Of a stretch of 64,000 nucleotides of DNA, positions 42,429-51,799 are shown piece after piece. Location of the stretch: NCBI GenBank assembly GCA_039933635.1, contig JBDTNQ010000009.1:1-64000 (forward strand). The letters are read 5' to 3'. Position 1 is the first letter of the stretch, and every line of letters starts with the position of its first letter. The position numbers were made by a program, and so were the translations under genes. The notes under the pieces were generated by a model. The model saw only the letters and a list, made by a program, of their open reading frames with translations. It did not search any database and was not told the DNA's origin. This DNA comes from JBDTNQ01 sp039933635. Lineage in GTDB: Bacteria; Acidobacteriota; Vicinamibacteria; Vicinamibacterales; SCN-69-37.

Positions 42429-45400
42429 GTGGATTACGACGGGCAGCCCTCCGCACACGGCCTCTACGACCCTCGGTACGAGCATGATGCGTGTGGCGTC
42501 GGCTTCGTCGTGCACATCAAAGGACAGCGCTCGCACGCCATCGTGCAGAAGGCCTTGCAGCTGTTGATCAACCTGCTGCATCGCGGTGCAACCGGGTGCG
42601 AGGTCAACACGGGTGACGGCGCCGGCATCCTGATTCAGATGCCGGATCGGTTCTTCCGCAAGGAACTGGCGAAGGCGGGTGTGGCGCTGCCGGTCGAGCG
42701 CGGCTACGGCGCAGGGCTCGTGTTCCTGCCGCGCGAGGCCGATGCGCGCCGGACGATTCAGGCGCTCATCGAGCGCATCGTCGAGGAAGAGGGACAGCGC
42801 GTGCTCGCCTGGCGCGACACGCCGTCCCAGGATCACCACATCGGGCCGAGTGCGGTGGCCGTCGAGCCGGTCTTCAAACAGCTGTTCGTCGGGCGCGGTC
42901 CAGGCATGCCCGACGCGGGCGCGTCGGTGGACGGCGATGCGCTCTTCGAGCGCAAGCTCTACGTGATCCGCAAGCGGATCGAGCATCTCGTGGACGGCCT
43001 GGATCTGGCGGGCAAGAAGACGTTCTACATCGTCAGCCTCTCGTCGCAGACCTTCATCTATAAAGGCATGCTCACGGCCGATCAGATCGAGACGATGTTC
43101 CCTGATCTGGCTGATGCGGACGTGCAGTCGGCGCTGGCGCTCGTGCACCAGCGATTCAGCACGAACACGTTCCCGTCATGGCCGCTGGCGCATCCGTATC
43201 GCTACGTCGCCCACAACGGCGAGATCAACACCCTCCGCGGCAACATCAACTGGATGAAGGCGCGTGAGGCGCTGTTCGCGTCCGACCTGTTCGGCGATGA
43301 CCTGAAGAAGATCCTGCCGATCATCCGCGAGGGCGGCAGTGACACCGCGACCTTCGACAACGTGCTGGAGTTCCTGGTGATGGCCGGCCGCTCGCTGCCG
43401 CACGCCATCCTGATGATGATTCCCGAGCCGTGGCAGGCGAACGACAGCATGACCCCGGCGCGCCGGGCGTTCTACGAATACCACTCGTCGTTGATGGAGC
43501 CGTGGGACGGGCCCGCGTCGATCGCGTTCACGGACGGCCGTGTCATCGGCGCGGTGCTGGATCGCAATGGGCTGCGTCCTTCGCGGTACTGCGTCACGAA
43601 GGACGACCTGGTGATCATGGCCTCGGAGACCGGCGTGCTGGACGTCGCGCCCGAGGACGTCCTCGTCAAGGAGCGCCTCCATCCCGGCAAGATCTTCCTC
43701 GTCGACACGACCCAGGGGCGCATCGTGGAGGATGAAGAGGTGAAGGAGGCGCTGGCGCAGGCCCATCCGTACGCGGAGTGGCTGGCCGACAACCTGCTTC
43801 ACATGGAGGACCTGCCGGACGCGCCTGAAGTGCCGTTGCCGTTGCCGAAGACCGTGCGACAGCGCCAGCAGGTGTTCGGCTACACCGAGGAAGATCTCAA
43901 GATTCTCGTGGGCCCGATGGCGGGGAAGGGCGAGGAGCCCACGGGATCGATGGGCAGCGACGCGGCGATTGCGGTGCTGTCGGATCGCTCGCGGCTGCTC
44001 TACGACTATTTCACGCAGCTGTTCGCGCAGGTGACGAACCCTCCGCTGGACGCGATTCGCGAGAAGCTCGTGACGTCGATGGAGTCCACGGTCGGTCCCG
44101 AGGGCAACCTGCTCGATCCGAAACCCGCGTCGTGCCGGCAGATCACCATCACGTACCCGATCATCGACAACGATCAGCTGGCGAAGCTGCGGCACATTCA
44201 GGTGCGCGGCTTCACGTCGAAGACACTGCCGATGCTGTTCGATCCGACGCAGGACGGGCCGGGGCTCGAGCGTGCGATGGACGAGCTGTGTCGCCAGGCC
44301 GAGGCGGCGGTGCGGTCGGGCATCAACCTCATCATCCTCTCCGATCGCGGCGTGAGCGAGACGGCCGCGCCGATTCCGAGCCTGCTCGCGACCTCCGGGG
44401 TGCACCACCACCTCGTGCGCAACGGCCTGCGGACGCGGTGTGGCCTGATCATCGAAACAGGTGACGCGCGCGAGGTGCATCACGTCGCGCTGCTCATGAG
44501 CTACGGCGCCGGTGCCGTGAACCCGTACCTGGCGTTCGAAACACTCGATGACATGATCCGGCGCGGCGCGCTCGAAGGCCTGTCGCACGTCCAGGCCGTC
44601 ACGGGCTACATCAAGGCGCTCAATCTCGGCATTCTCAAAGTCATGTCGAAGATGGGCATCTCGTGCCTGTCGAGCTACTGCGGCGCCCAGATTTTCGAAG
44701 CGATTGGGCTCGACGCGGCGTTTGTCGAGAAGTACTTCACGTCGACGTCCTCGCGTCTCGGGGGCATCGGCGCGGACGTCGTGGCGGAGGAAGTGCTGCG
44801 GCGGCATGAGCGCGCCTACAGCGTGCCGATGCCCGGCGAACCGGATCTCGAGACGGGCGGCGAGTACCAGTGGCGACGCGACGGAGAGTTTCACCTCTTC
44901 AACCCCGACACGGTGTTCAAGCTGCAGCACGCCACGCGAAGCGGGCAGTACGGCATCTATCGGCAGTACGCGAAGGCGGTGAACGACCAGAGCAGGCGCC
45001 TCGGGACGTTGCGCGGGCTGTTCGAGTTCAATCATGACGCGCCGCCGGTGCCGCTCGACGAGGTCGAGTCCATCGAGTCGATCGTCCGACGGTTCGCGAC
45101 CGGCGCGATGTCGTACGGATCGATCAGTTCCGAGGCGCACGAAACGCTCGCGATTGCGATGAACCGGCTCGGCGGGAAGTCGAACAGCGGTGAGGGCGGC
45201 GAGGATCCGGCGCGGTACACGAAGGACGCGAATGGCGACTGGCGCCGGAGCGCGGTCAAGCAGATCGCGTCGGCGCGATTTGGCGTGACGAGCGAGTACC
45301 TCGTCAACTGCACCGACCTGCAGATCAAGATGGCGCAGGGGGCGAAGCCCGGCGAAGGCGGGCAGTTGCCCGGGTTCAAGGTGTACCCGTGGATTGCGAC

Positions 45401-47015
45401 CGTGCGCCACTCGACACCGGGCGTGCAGCTCATCTCGCCGCCGCCGCACCACGACATCTACTCGATCGAGGACCTCGCGCAGCTCATCTTCGATCTGAAG
45501 AACGCGAACAGATACGCCCGCATTCACGTGAAGCTCGTCGCCGAAGTGGGTGTCGGCACGGTGGCGGCGGGGGTCTCGAAGGCGCACGCCGACGTCGTGC
45601 TCATCTCCGGACACGACGGCGGCACCGGCGCGTCGCCGTTGACCAGTCTCAAGCACAGCGGCGCGCCCTGGGAACTGGGGCTGGCTGAGACGCAGCAGGT
45701 CCTCGTCATGAACCGCCTGCGCGATCGCATCGTCGTGCAGGTGGACGGCCAGATGAAGACCGGGCGCGACGTCGTGATCGCGGCGTTGCTCGGCGCGGAG
45801 GAGTTCGGGTTCGCGACCGCGCCGCTGGTGGTGTCGGGCTGCATCATGATGCGGGTGTGCCACTTGAATACGTGCCCGGTCGGGATCGCGACGCAGGATC
45901 CGGAGCTGCGCGCGAAGTTCGACGGCAAGCCGGAGTTCGTGGAGAACTTCTTCCGCTTCGTCGCGGAGGAGGTGCGCGAGCTGATGGCCGCGCTGGGCTT
46001 CCGGACGATCGACGAGATGATTGGCCGTGCAGATCGTCTGAACGTCCGCCCGGCGGTGACCCACTGGAAGGCGAAGGGGCTGGATCTCTCACCGATTCTC
46101 CAGGCGCCTGACACGACAATCGACACGCCGCACCGGTGCGTGGTGCAACAGGATCACGGCCTCGAGAAGGCCCTCGATAACCGGTTGCTCGCCGAGTGCG
46201 AGGCGGCCCTCACGGATCGAACGCCCGTGCGGCTGCGCATGCCGATTCGGAACGTCAACCGCACGGTCGGCACGATGCTTGGTTCGGAGCTGACGCGACG
46301 GCAGGGCAGTGGCGGGTTACCGGATGACACGATCCACATTCACTTCGACGGATCGGCGGGCCAGAGCTTCGGCGCGTTCATTCCGAAGGGCATCACGCTC
46401 GAGCTCGAGGGGGACGCCAACGACTACTTCGGCAAGGGGCTCTCGGGCGGACGGCTGATCGTCTATCCGTCGAAGGCGTCGACATTCCAGGCCGAACAGA
46501 ACGTGATCATCGGCAACGTGGCGCTGTACGGCGCGACGGGGGGCGAGGCCTTCGTGCGCGGCCTCGCCGGGGAGCGCTTCGCGGTGCGGAACAGCGGGGC
46601 GCTCGCGGTGGTCGAGGGCATCGGGGATCACGGGTGCGAGTACATGACCGGCGGCCGCGTCGTCGTGCTGGGCCGGACGGGCCGGAATTTCGCGGCCGGC
46701 ATGAGCGGGGGCATCGCGTATGTCCTCGACGTCACGGGGCAGTTCGGCGCGCGGTGCAATCGCGCGATGGTCGATCTCGAGTCGCTGGAATCAGACGAGG
46801 AGATCGCGTTTCTGCGCGATCTGATCGGACGGCATGTGCAGGTGACCGGCAGTACGCATGCGGCGCGCTTGCTGGCCGAGTGGGCCGCCACTGAGGAGCA
46901 GTTCGTGAAGGTGATGCCGCGCGACTACAAGCGCGTGCTGCAGGCCGAGGCCCGGGCGCGGTCTGAGCACCGGGAGCCGGCATTCGAGGAACTGGTCGGG
47001 GTGGCACATGGGTAA
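42429..47015 (+). CDS. gltB: Glutamate synthase large subunit
   Basis: The glutamine-dependent (NADPH) glutamate synthase alpha subunit, 1528 residues. Cleavage before Cys22 (EHDACGVGFVVHI) would expose the N-terminal nucleophile of the glutaminase domain after removal of a 21-residue propeptide. Further landmarks: the central domain, the FMN-binding synthase domain with ISGHDGGTGASPLTSLKHSG (near 1058-1077), the 3Fe-4S cysteines CIMMRVCHLNTCPVGIA (near 1139-1155) and the C-terminal beta-helix (GGEAFVRGLAGERFAVRNSG). Start GTG at 42429. It overlaps gltD by 8 bases, making an obligate operon. GltBD joins ammonium assimilated by glutamine synthetase to 2-oxoglutarate. Confidence 0.98.
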   Translation: MDYDGQPSAHGLYDPRYEHDACGVGFVVHIKGQRSHAIVQKALQLLINLLHRGATGCEVNTGDGAGILIQMPDRFFRKELAKAGVALPVERGYGAGLVFLPREADARRTIQALIERIVEEEGQRVLAWRDTPSQDHHIGPSAVAVEPVFKQLFVGRGPGMPDAGASVDGDALFERKLYVIRKRIEHLVDGLDLAGKKTFYIVSLSSQTFIYKGMLTADQIETMFPDLADADVQSALALVHQRFSTNTFPSWPLAHPYRYVAHNGEINTLRGNINWMKAREALFASDLFGDDLKKILPIIREGGSDTATFDNVLEFLVMAGRSLPHAILMMIPEPWQANDSMTPARRAFYEYHSSLMEPWDGPASIAFTDGRVIGAVLDRNGLRPSRYCVTKDDLVIMASETGVLDVAPEDVLVKERLHPGKIFLVDTTQGRIVEDEEVKEALAQAHPYAEWLADNLLHMEDLPDAPEVPLPLPKTVRQRQQVFGYTEEDLKILVGPMAGKGEEPTGSMGSDAAIAVLSDRSRLLYDYFTQLFAQVTNPPLDAIREKLVTSMESTVGPEGNLLDPKPASCRQITITYPIIDNDQLAKLRHIQVRGFTSKTLPMLFDPTQDGPGLERAMDELCRQAEAAVRSGINLIILSDRGVSETAAPIPSLLATSGVHHHLVRNGLRTRCGLIIETGDAREVHHVALLMSYGAGAVNPYLAFETLDDMIRRGALEGLSHVQAVTGYIKALNLGILKVMSKMGISCLSSYCGAQIFEAIGLDAAFVEKYFTSTSSRLGGIGADVVAEEVLRRHERAYSVPMPGEPDLETGGEYQWRRDGEFHLFNPDTVFKLQHATRSGQYGIYRQYAKAVNDQSRRLGTLRGLFEFNHDAPPVPLDEVESIESIVRRFATGAMSYGSISSEAHETLAIAMNRLGGKSNSGEGGEDPARYTKDANGDWRRSAVKQIASARFGVTSEYLVNCTDLQIKMAQGAKPGEGGQLPGFKVYPWIATVRHSTPGVQLISPPPHHDIYSIEDLAQLIFDLKNANRYARIHVKLVAEVGVGTVAAGVSKAHADVVLISGHDGGTGASPLTSLKHSGAPWELGLAETQQVLVMNRLRDRIVVQVDGQMKTGRDVVIAALLGAEEFGFATAPLVVSGCIMMRVCHLNTCPVGIATQDPELRAKFDGKPEFVENFFRFVAEEVRELMAALGFRTIDEMIGRADRLNVRPAVTHWKAKGLDLSPILQAPDTTIDTPHRCVVQQDHGLEKALDNRLLAECEAALTDRTPVRLRMPIRNVNRTVGTMLGSELTRRQGSGGLPDDTIHIHFDGSAGQSFGAFIPKGITLELEGDANDYFGKGLSGGRLIVYPSKASTFQAEQNVIIGNVALYGATGGEAFVRGLAGERFAVRNSGALAVVEGIGDHGCEYMTGGRVVVLGRTGRNFAAGMSGGIAYVLDVTGQFGARCNRAMVDLESLESDEEIAFLRDLIGRHVQVTGSTHAARLLAEWAATEEQFVKVMPRDYKRVLQAEARARSEHREPAFEELVGVAHG

Positions 47016-48468
47016 GATCACGGGTTTCATGGAATTTCATCGGGCGAAGCCCAAGGCGCGCCCGATCGCGGAGCGGGTGAACGACTGGCGCGAAGTGTAC
47101 CTGCCCGTGCCGGAGCCGCAGTCACGCGAACAGGGCGCGCGCTGCATGGACTGCAGCATTCCGTTCTGCCACCAGGGCTGCCCGCTGGGCAACCTGATTC
47201 CGGACTGGAACGATCTCGTCTACAAGAATCGGTGGCAGACGGCAATCGAGCGCCTGCACGCGACGAACAACTTCCCGGAATGGACGGGACGACTCTGCCC
47301 GGCACCGTGCGAGACGGCCTGCGTGCTCGGGATCAACGACGATCCAGTCACGATCAAGACCATCGAGCTGTCGATTGTGGAGCACGCGTTCGATGAGGGG
47401 TGGATTGCGCCGCAGATCCCGCTGCGTCGCAGCGGGAAGCGGGTGGCCGTCATTGGATCCGGGCCCGCGGGCCTGGCCGCGGCGCAGCAACTGGCGCGCG
47501 CCGGTCATCGCGTCACGGTCTTCGAGCGCGACGACCGCATCGGTGGGCTCCTGCGCTACGGGATCCCCGAGTTCAAGATGGAGAAGCGCTTCCTCGAGCG
47601 TCGTCTGCTGCAACTCGAGGCCGAGGGCGTGGTGTTCCGCACGAACGCCCACGTCGGCGTGAACGTCTCGGCGCGTCAGATCCAGCAGGAGCACGATGCC
47701 GTGGTGCTTGCGGGCGGGTCCACCGTGCCGCGCGACCTGCGGGTGCCAGGGCGGGAACTCAAGGGCATCCACTTCGCGATGGAGTACCTGGCGCAGCAGA
47801 ATCGGGTGAACGAAGGGGACGCGGTGCCGGCCGACGAGATCATTTCGGCCGCCGGCAAGCGGGTGGTCATCATCGGTGGTGGGGATACGGGCGCGGACTG
47901 CCTCGGGACCGCCCATCGGCAGGGAGCCCTGTCGGTCCATCAGTTCGAGCTGATGCCGCGGCCGCCCGAGCAGCGCGCGTCGGAGAATCCGTGGCCGGAA
48001 TGGGCCCACGTCTTCCGGGTCTCTTCGGCTCATGAAGAGGGCGGGGAGCGGGTATACTCCGTGTCGACCAACCGCTTTGTCGGGGAGGACGGGTGCGTCC
48101 GGCGCCTCGAAGGCACCACCGTGGAACGCGTGGTGCGCGACGGCAAGATGTCGTTCGAGGCTGTGGCGGGAAGCGATTTCGCGGTCGACGCCGACCTCGT
48201 CCTGCTCGCGATGGGGTTTGTGGGACCTGAACCGGGCGGGATGATCGGCGAGCTCGACGTGAAGCTCACGGAGCGCGGCAACGTGTGGACGAACGAGCAG
48301 TGGATGACATCAGTGCCGGGGGTCTTTGCCGCCGGCGACATGCAGCGCGGCCAGTCGCTGATTGTCTGGGCGATCGCCGAGGGGCGGAGCGCCGCGGCTG
48401 GCGTCGACGCATACCTGATGGGCTCGACCGACCTGCCGGCGCCCGTCGCCGCGATCTCTGCGCGGTAG
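47008..48468 (+). CDS. gltD: Glutamate synthase small subunit
   Basis: The FAD- and NADPH-binding beta subunit that feeds electrons to GltB. 486 residues. N-terminal iron-sulfur cysteines: CMDCSIPFCHQGCPLG (46-61) and CPAPCETAC (about 97-105). FAD site VIGSGPAGLAAAQQLARAGH (about 148-167), NADPH site VIIGGGDTGADCLGTA (about 288-303), and GVFAAGDMQRGQSLIVWAI near the C-terminus. Translationally coupled to gltB by the 8-base overlap. A NifA-like regulator follows after 16 bases. Confidence 0.98.
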   Translation: MGKITGFMEFHRAKPKARPIAERVNDWREVYLPVPEPQSREQGARCMDCSIPFCHQGCPLGNLIPDWNDLVYKNRWQTAIERLHATNNFPEWTGRLCPAPCETACVLGINDDPVTIKTIELSIVEHAFDEGWIAPQIPLRRSGKRVAVIGSGPAGLAAAQQLARAGHRVTVFERDDRIGGLLRYGIPEFKMEKRFLERRLLQLEAEGVVFRTNAHVGVNVSARQIQQEHDAVVLAGGSTVPRDLRVPGRELKGIHFAMEYLAQQNRVNEGDAVPADEIISAAGKRVVIIGGGDTGADCLGTAHRQGALSVHQFELMPRPPEQRASENPWPEWAHVFRVSSAHEEGGERVYSVSTNRFVGEDGCVRRLEGTTVERVVRDGKMSFEAVAGSDFAVDADLVLLAMGFVGPEPGGMIGELDVKLTERGNVWTNEQWMTSVPGVFAAGDMQRGQSLIVWAIAEGRSAAAGVDAYLMGSTDLPAPVAAISAR

Positions 48469-48484
48469 GATTGCGCCTCCCCTC

Positions 48485-50047
48485 ATGAGCCCGACGGACA
48501 TCCTCGATGCGGTTGACGCGGCAGATGCCTCGGGCGATGTCCGGCAGATCGCGTCGCTTACGGAAATCGGCCAGGCCCTTTCTGGCACGCTGACGCTGCG
48601 ATCAGCCCTTGTACGCGTGCTCGAGATCCTCGGCCGGCAGCACGGCCTCGTGCGCGGCGCCGTGGCGATGATCAATCCGGCCGGCGTGCTGCACGTCGAT
48701 GCGACGTATGGCGTGCCCCCCGACCGGGCCGGCGCGCGCTACGGTCTCGCGGAAGGTGTCACCGCCAAGGTCGTCGAGAGCAACAAGCCGGTGATCGTGC
48801 CGCAGGTCAGCCGGGAGCCGTTGTTCCGCGACCGCCTGCCGCGCAGCGAGTTCGACAAGCGCGAGGTCAGCTTCGTGTGTGTGCCGGTGTCGGTGAACCG
48901 GCGCCCGGTCGGCGCGATTGCGGTCGATCTGCCGTTCAAACGCAATCGGGACTACGACTATCTGGTGCGCGTGCTCCGCCTGGTCGCGGCGATGGTGGGA
49001 CAGGCGGTACGCGTCGAGCGCCTGGTCGACGTCGAGCGGCAGCGCCTGCTCGACGAGAACACACACCTGCGTGAAGAGCTGCGCGAACGCTACGACTTTT
49101 CGCGGATCGTCGGCACGAGCGGCCCGATGCGCCAGGTGTATGAGCAGATCGCGCGCGTGGCGCGGGCCAACACCACGGTCCTGATTCGAGGCGAATCCGG
49201 CACCGGCAAGGAGCTGATTGCGCACGCGATTCACTACAGCTCCCAGCGCGAGAAGAAGCCGTTCGTCAAGGTGAGTTGCGCGGCGCTGCCGGACTCGCTG
49301 ATCGAGTCGGAACTCTTCGGGTACGAAAAAGGCGCCTTTACCGGCGCCCAGGCCCGTAAGAAGGGCCGCTTCGAGATGGCCGAGGCCGGCACGCTGTTCC
49401 TGGACGAAATCGGCGATATCAACCTTTCCACCCAGGTGAAGCTGCTGCGCGTGCTGCAGGAGCGTGAGTTCGAGCGGCTTGGCGGGACCGAATCGGTCAA
49501 GGCGAACGTGCGGCTGATCGCCGCCACGAACCAGGACCTCGAGAAGGCGATTGCCGCCGGCACCTTCCGCGAGGATCTGCATTATCGACTGAACGTCTTC
49601 ACGATCTACGTGCCGCCGCTGCGCGAGCGCAAGCCGGACATGCTGCTGCTCGTGGATCACTTCCTCGAGAAGTACTCGGTCGAGCACGGGCACCAGGTCA
49701 AGCGGATCTCGACGCCGGCCATCGACATGCTGATGAGCTACCACTGGCCGGGCAATGTGCGCGAACTCGAAAATGCCATCGAGCGGGCCGTCCTGGTGTG
49801 CGACGGCAGTGTCGTGCACCCGCACCACCTGCCGCCAACGCTCCAGACGGCCGAGGCCTCGGGCACGATCCAGGACGTGTCGCTCGCCGACGCCGTGGCC
49901 GCCTACGAGAAGACCCTCATTCAGGACGCGCTCAAGACGGCCCGCGGCAATGCCTCGAAGGCCGCGAAGCTCCTCAACTCCACCGAGCGCATCATCAGCT
50001 ACAAGATCCGCAAGCTCGCCATCGATCGCGACCGCTTCCGCGGCTAA
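48485..50047 (+). CDS. NifA-like sigma-54-dependent regulator with GAF domain
   Basis: A 520-residue bacterial enhancer-binding protein. Residues about 22-180 form a GAF sensor, about 205-440 the AAA+ domain with RGESGTGKELIAHAIHYSS (Walker A), GAFTGA (the sigma-54 contact loop, near 282) and GTLFLDEIGD (Walker B), and the C-terminus a Fis-type helix-turn-helix (ARGNASKAAKLLNSTERIIS). The GAF-AAA-Fis plan matches NifA and related nitrogen regulators, but no nif genes are present. It lies 16 bases after gltD, so it is probably in the gltBD transcript and could activate the glnK-amt units. GAF ligand unknown. Confidence 0.92.
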   Translation: MSPTDILDAVDAADASGDVRQIASLTEIGQALSGTLTLRSALVRVLEILGRQHGLVRGAVAMINPAGVLHVDATYGVPPDRAGARYGLAEGVTAKVVESNKPVIVPQVSREPLFRDRLPRSEFDKREVSFVCVPVSVNRRPVGAIAVDLPFKRNRDYDYLVRVLRLVAAMVGQAVRVERLVDVERQRLLDENTHLREELRERYDFSRIVGTSGPMRQVYEQIARVARANTTVLIRGESGTGKELIAHAIHYSSQREKKPFVKVSCAALPDSLIESELFGYEKGAFTGAQARKKGRFEMAEAGTLFLDEIGDINLSTQVKLLRVLQEREFERLGGTESVKANVRLIAATNQDLEKAIAAGTFREDLHYRLNVFTIYVPPLRERKPDMLLLVDHFLEKYSVEHGHQVKRISTPAIDMLMSYHWPGNVRELENAIERAVLVCDGSVVHPHHLPPTLQTAEASGTIQDVSLADAVAAYEKTLIQDALKTARGNASKAAKLLNSTERIISYKIRKLAIDRDRFRG

Positions 50048-50049
50048 GC

Positions 50050-50082
50050 GAGACCGGGTGTTGCCCTTCAACACCCAGTCTC
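50050..50082. terminator. Hairpin after the NifA-like gene, copy of the 35144 element
   Basis: GAGACCGGGTGTTG, loop CCCTT, CAACACCCAGTCTC: 14-bp stem with one mismatch. Sequence identity with the msrP hairpin (35144-35180) extends across stem and loop edge, which an ordinary terminator would not need. Confidence 0.7.
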
Positions 50083-50143
50083 TTCGGCGTGCGACAAAAG
50101 TGCGGCTTGCATCGGGCCCGACGGCTCGTGGTTTAATCCGCCC

Positions 50144-51394
50144 GTGGAAGCCTCGACGTTCACGCCGTCCCTGATCTGGATCCTCCCGTTCGCGTCATTG
50201 CTGCTGGGCATCGCGGTGATCCCGCTGGCGGCGCCGCATTTCTGGGAGTCGAACGCGCGCAAGCTGGCGGTGTCTGCGGTCCTGGGCCTGCCGGTGCTCT
50301 GGCTGTACGTTCAGCATCAACCTGCCGCCATCGGTCGCACGTTCGAGGATTACGTCTCGTTCATGATCCTGCTGGGCAGCCTGTTCGTCATCTCCGGCGG
50401 CGTGCAAATGGATGGCGATCTCGAGGCGACCCCGGCGGCCAACACCGCGTTTCTCGCGATTGGCGCCCTCGTGGCTTCCATCATCGGGACGACGGGCGCC
50501 TCGATGCTCTTGATTCGGCCGCTCCTGCACACCAACAGCGAGCGCCGGAACGTCGTGCACACGGTCGTCTTCTTCATCTTCCTGGTGTCGAACATTGGCG
50601 GGTGTCTGACGCCTCTCGGCGATCCCCCGCTGTTTCTGGGCTACCTCCAGGGGGTGCCGTTCACCTGGACGCTGCGACTCTGGCCGGAGTGGCTGTTCAC
50701 GACGGTGCTGCTGCTGGCGATCTATTTCGTGTGGGACACGCGCGCGCACGCGGCGGAACCACCCGAGCGGATTGCGCGGGACAAGGCCGAGCGGATGCCG
50801 TTGACGATTCTCGGGACGGAGAACCTTGTCTGGCTGGCGGGTGTCGTGGCGGCGGCGGCGTTTCTGGGCACGCCGTGGCGGGAGGTCGCCATGGTCGGCC
50901 TGTCCGTCGTCTCGTATGTCAGAACGAGCAAGGCGATTCACGCCGGCAATCACTTCTCGTTGCACCCAATCATCGAAGTCGCCGTCATCTTTGCGGGCAT
51001 CTTTGCGACAATGATTCCCGCGCTGGACATCCTGCGTCATCACGGCGCCGCGCTTGGCGTGCATCAGCCCTGGCACTTCTTCTGGGCCGCTGGCGCCCTC
51101 TCATCCTTCCTCGACAATGCGCCCACGTATCTCACGTTCCTGGCACTCGCGCAGGGGCTTGGCTTTCAGCCCGACGTGGTCGGCGTGTCGCACGGGATCC
51201 TGGCGGCGATCAGTCTCGGCGCCGTGTTCATGGGCGCGAACTCCTACATCGGCAACGGTCCCAACTTCATGGTGCGCTCGATTGCCGAAGCCCGCGGGGT
51301 ACGCATGCCGAGTTTTGGCGGCTATCTCGCCTATAGCGGCGCCATTCTGATCCCCGTCTTCGTCCTGGTGACCCTCGTCTTCTTCCGCCAGTAG
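50144..51394 (+). CDS. Sodium:proton antiporter, CitMHS/NhaD-like
   Basis: A 416-residue permease with about 11 helices in the citrate/ion-transporter superfamily. Diagnostic stretches: NIGGCLTPLGDPPLFLGYLQ (about 150-169) and SSFLDNAPTYLTFLALAQ (about 321-338), both seen in sodium:proton antiporters of this group. Translation from GTG 50144. It stands between the nitrogen regulator and the porin. Together with the second antiporter at 61722 it brackets the ammonium-uptake genes. The exact ion is not readable. Confidence 0.85.
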   Translation: MEASTFTPSLIWILPFASLLLGIAVIPLAAPHFWESNARKLAVSAVLGLPVLWLYVQHQPAAIGRTFEDYVSFMILLGSLFVISGGVQMDGDLEATPAANTAFLAIGALVASIIGTTGASMLLIRPLLHTNSERRNVVHTVVFFIFLVSNIGGCLTPLGDPPLFLGYLQGVPFTWTLRLWPEWLFTTVLLLAIYFVWDTRAHAAEPPERIARDKAERMPLTILGTENLVWLAGVVAAAAFLGTPWREVAMVGLSVVSYVRTSKAIHAGNHFSLHPIIEVAVIFAGIFATMIPALDILRHHGAALGVHQPWHFFWAAGALSSFLDNAPTYLTFLALAQGLGFQPDVVGVSHGILAAISLGAVFMGANSYIGNGPNFMVRSIAEARGVRMPSFGGYLAYSGAILIPVFVLVTLVFFRQ

Positions 51395-51457
51395 CCCCGA
51401 ATCAGGGCGCGGCCAGCGTCCGTCCTGCTATCCACACTCTTGTCGGCCAGAATCAGA

Positions 51458-51477
51458 AATAGACATTTATGTCTATT
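51458..51477. promoter_or_regulatory. Perfect dyad AATAGACAT-TT-ATGTCTATT
   Basis: Nine-base arms with a two-base centre. The core GACAT-NN-ATGTC recurs at 51598-51611, 140 bases away, both upstream of the porin gene. Two matching dyads suggest a dimeric regulator with paired operators. Confidence 0.5.
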
Positions 51478-51597
51478 GCCATAGCGTCGCAGCCCCTTCT
51501 GTCGTCTTTCGGAACGGCAGGCGGCGCATCCGCCCTCGGCGGAGCCGCCCAATTCTTTAGGGGTCTTCAACGTTCGTGTGGAACGGTACCGGCAGTA

Positions 51598-51611
51598 CGA
51601 CATAGATGTCG
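51598..51611. promoter_or_regulatory. Second dyad CGACAT-AG-ATGTCG
   Basis: Six-base arms around AG, sharing the GACAT-NN-ATGTC core with 51458-51477. It lies about 190 bases before the porin ATG. Confidence 0.45.
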
Positions 51612-51799
51612 ATTTAGGCCTGGTCCGCCGCGCGCGACCAACGCGCGGATCTTGCTGAAAACAGGCCTGAATTGGCGATCCAGGCGGGATCGGACTGGCG
51701 GTCACCACCTTGGCGTCCATCTTGCTCTTAGGAGGCTGTCATTAACGGTTGCGGCCCCCTCTCTACTTTTTGGGGCGGCGACAGGAGATTGTGAAAACT

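Larger units (their letters stand above)
51395..51799. other. 405-base non-coding region before the porin gene
   Basis: Contains two related dyads (51458-51477 and 51598-51611, below) and AT-richer sequence than its surroundings (for example AATTCTTTAGGGG, 51551-51563). A minus-strand frame at 51331-51720 and a plus-strand frame from 51469 lack any family resemblance. The stretch may include remains of a decayed element, and it probably carries the control region of the porin. Confidence 0.45.

Noticed and set aside
43176..46064. A 962-codon frame antisense to gltB
   Set aside because: gltB is complete and unmistakable. The antisense translation is His/Arg/Asp-rich with no motif, a typical GC-rich shadow. 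The same holds for long frames opposite the radical SAM, glnD and amt genes.
51331..51720. A 129-codon minus-strand frame before the porin
   Set aside because: No start context or family resemblance, unusual composition, and it contains the dyads. More likely non-coding control DNA or decayed sequence.
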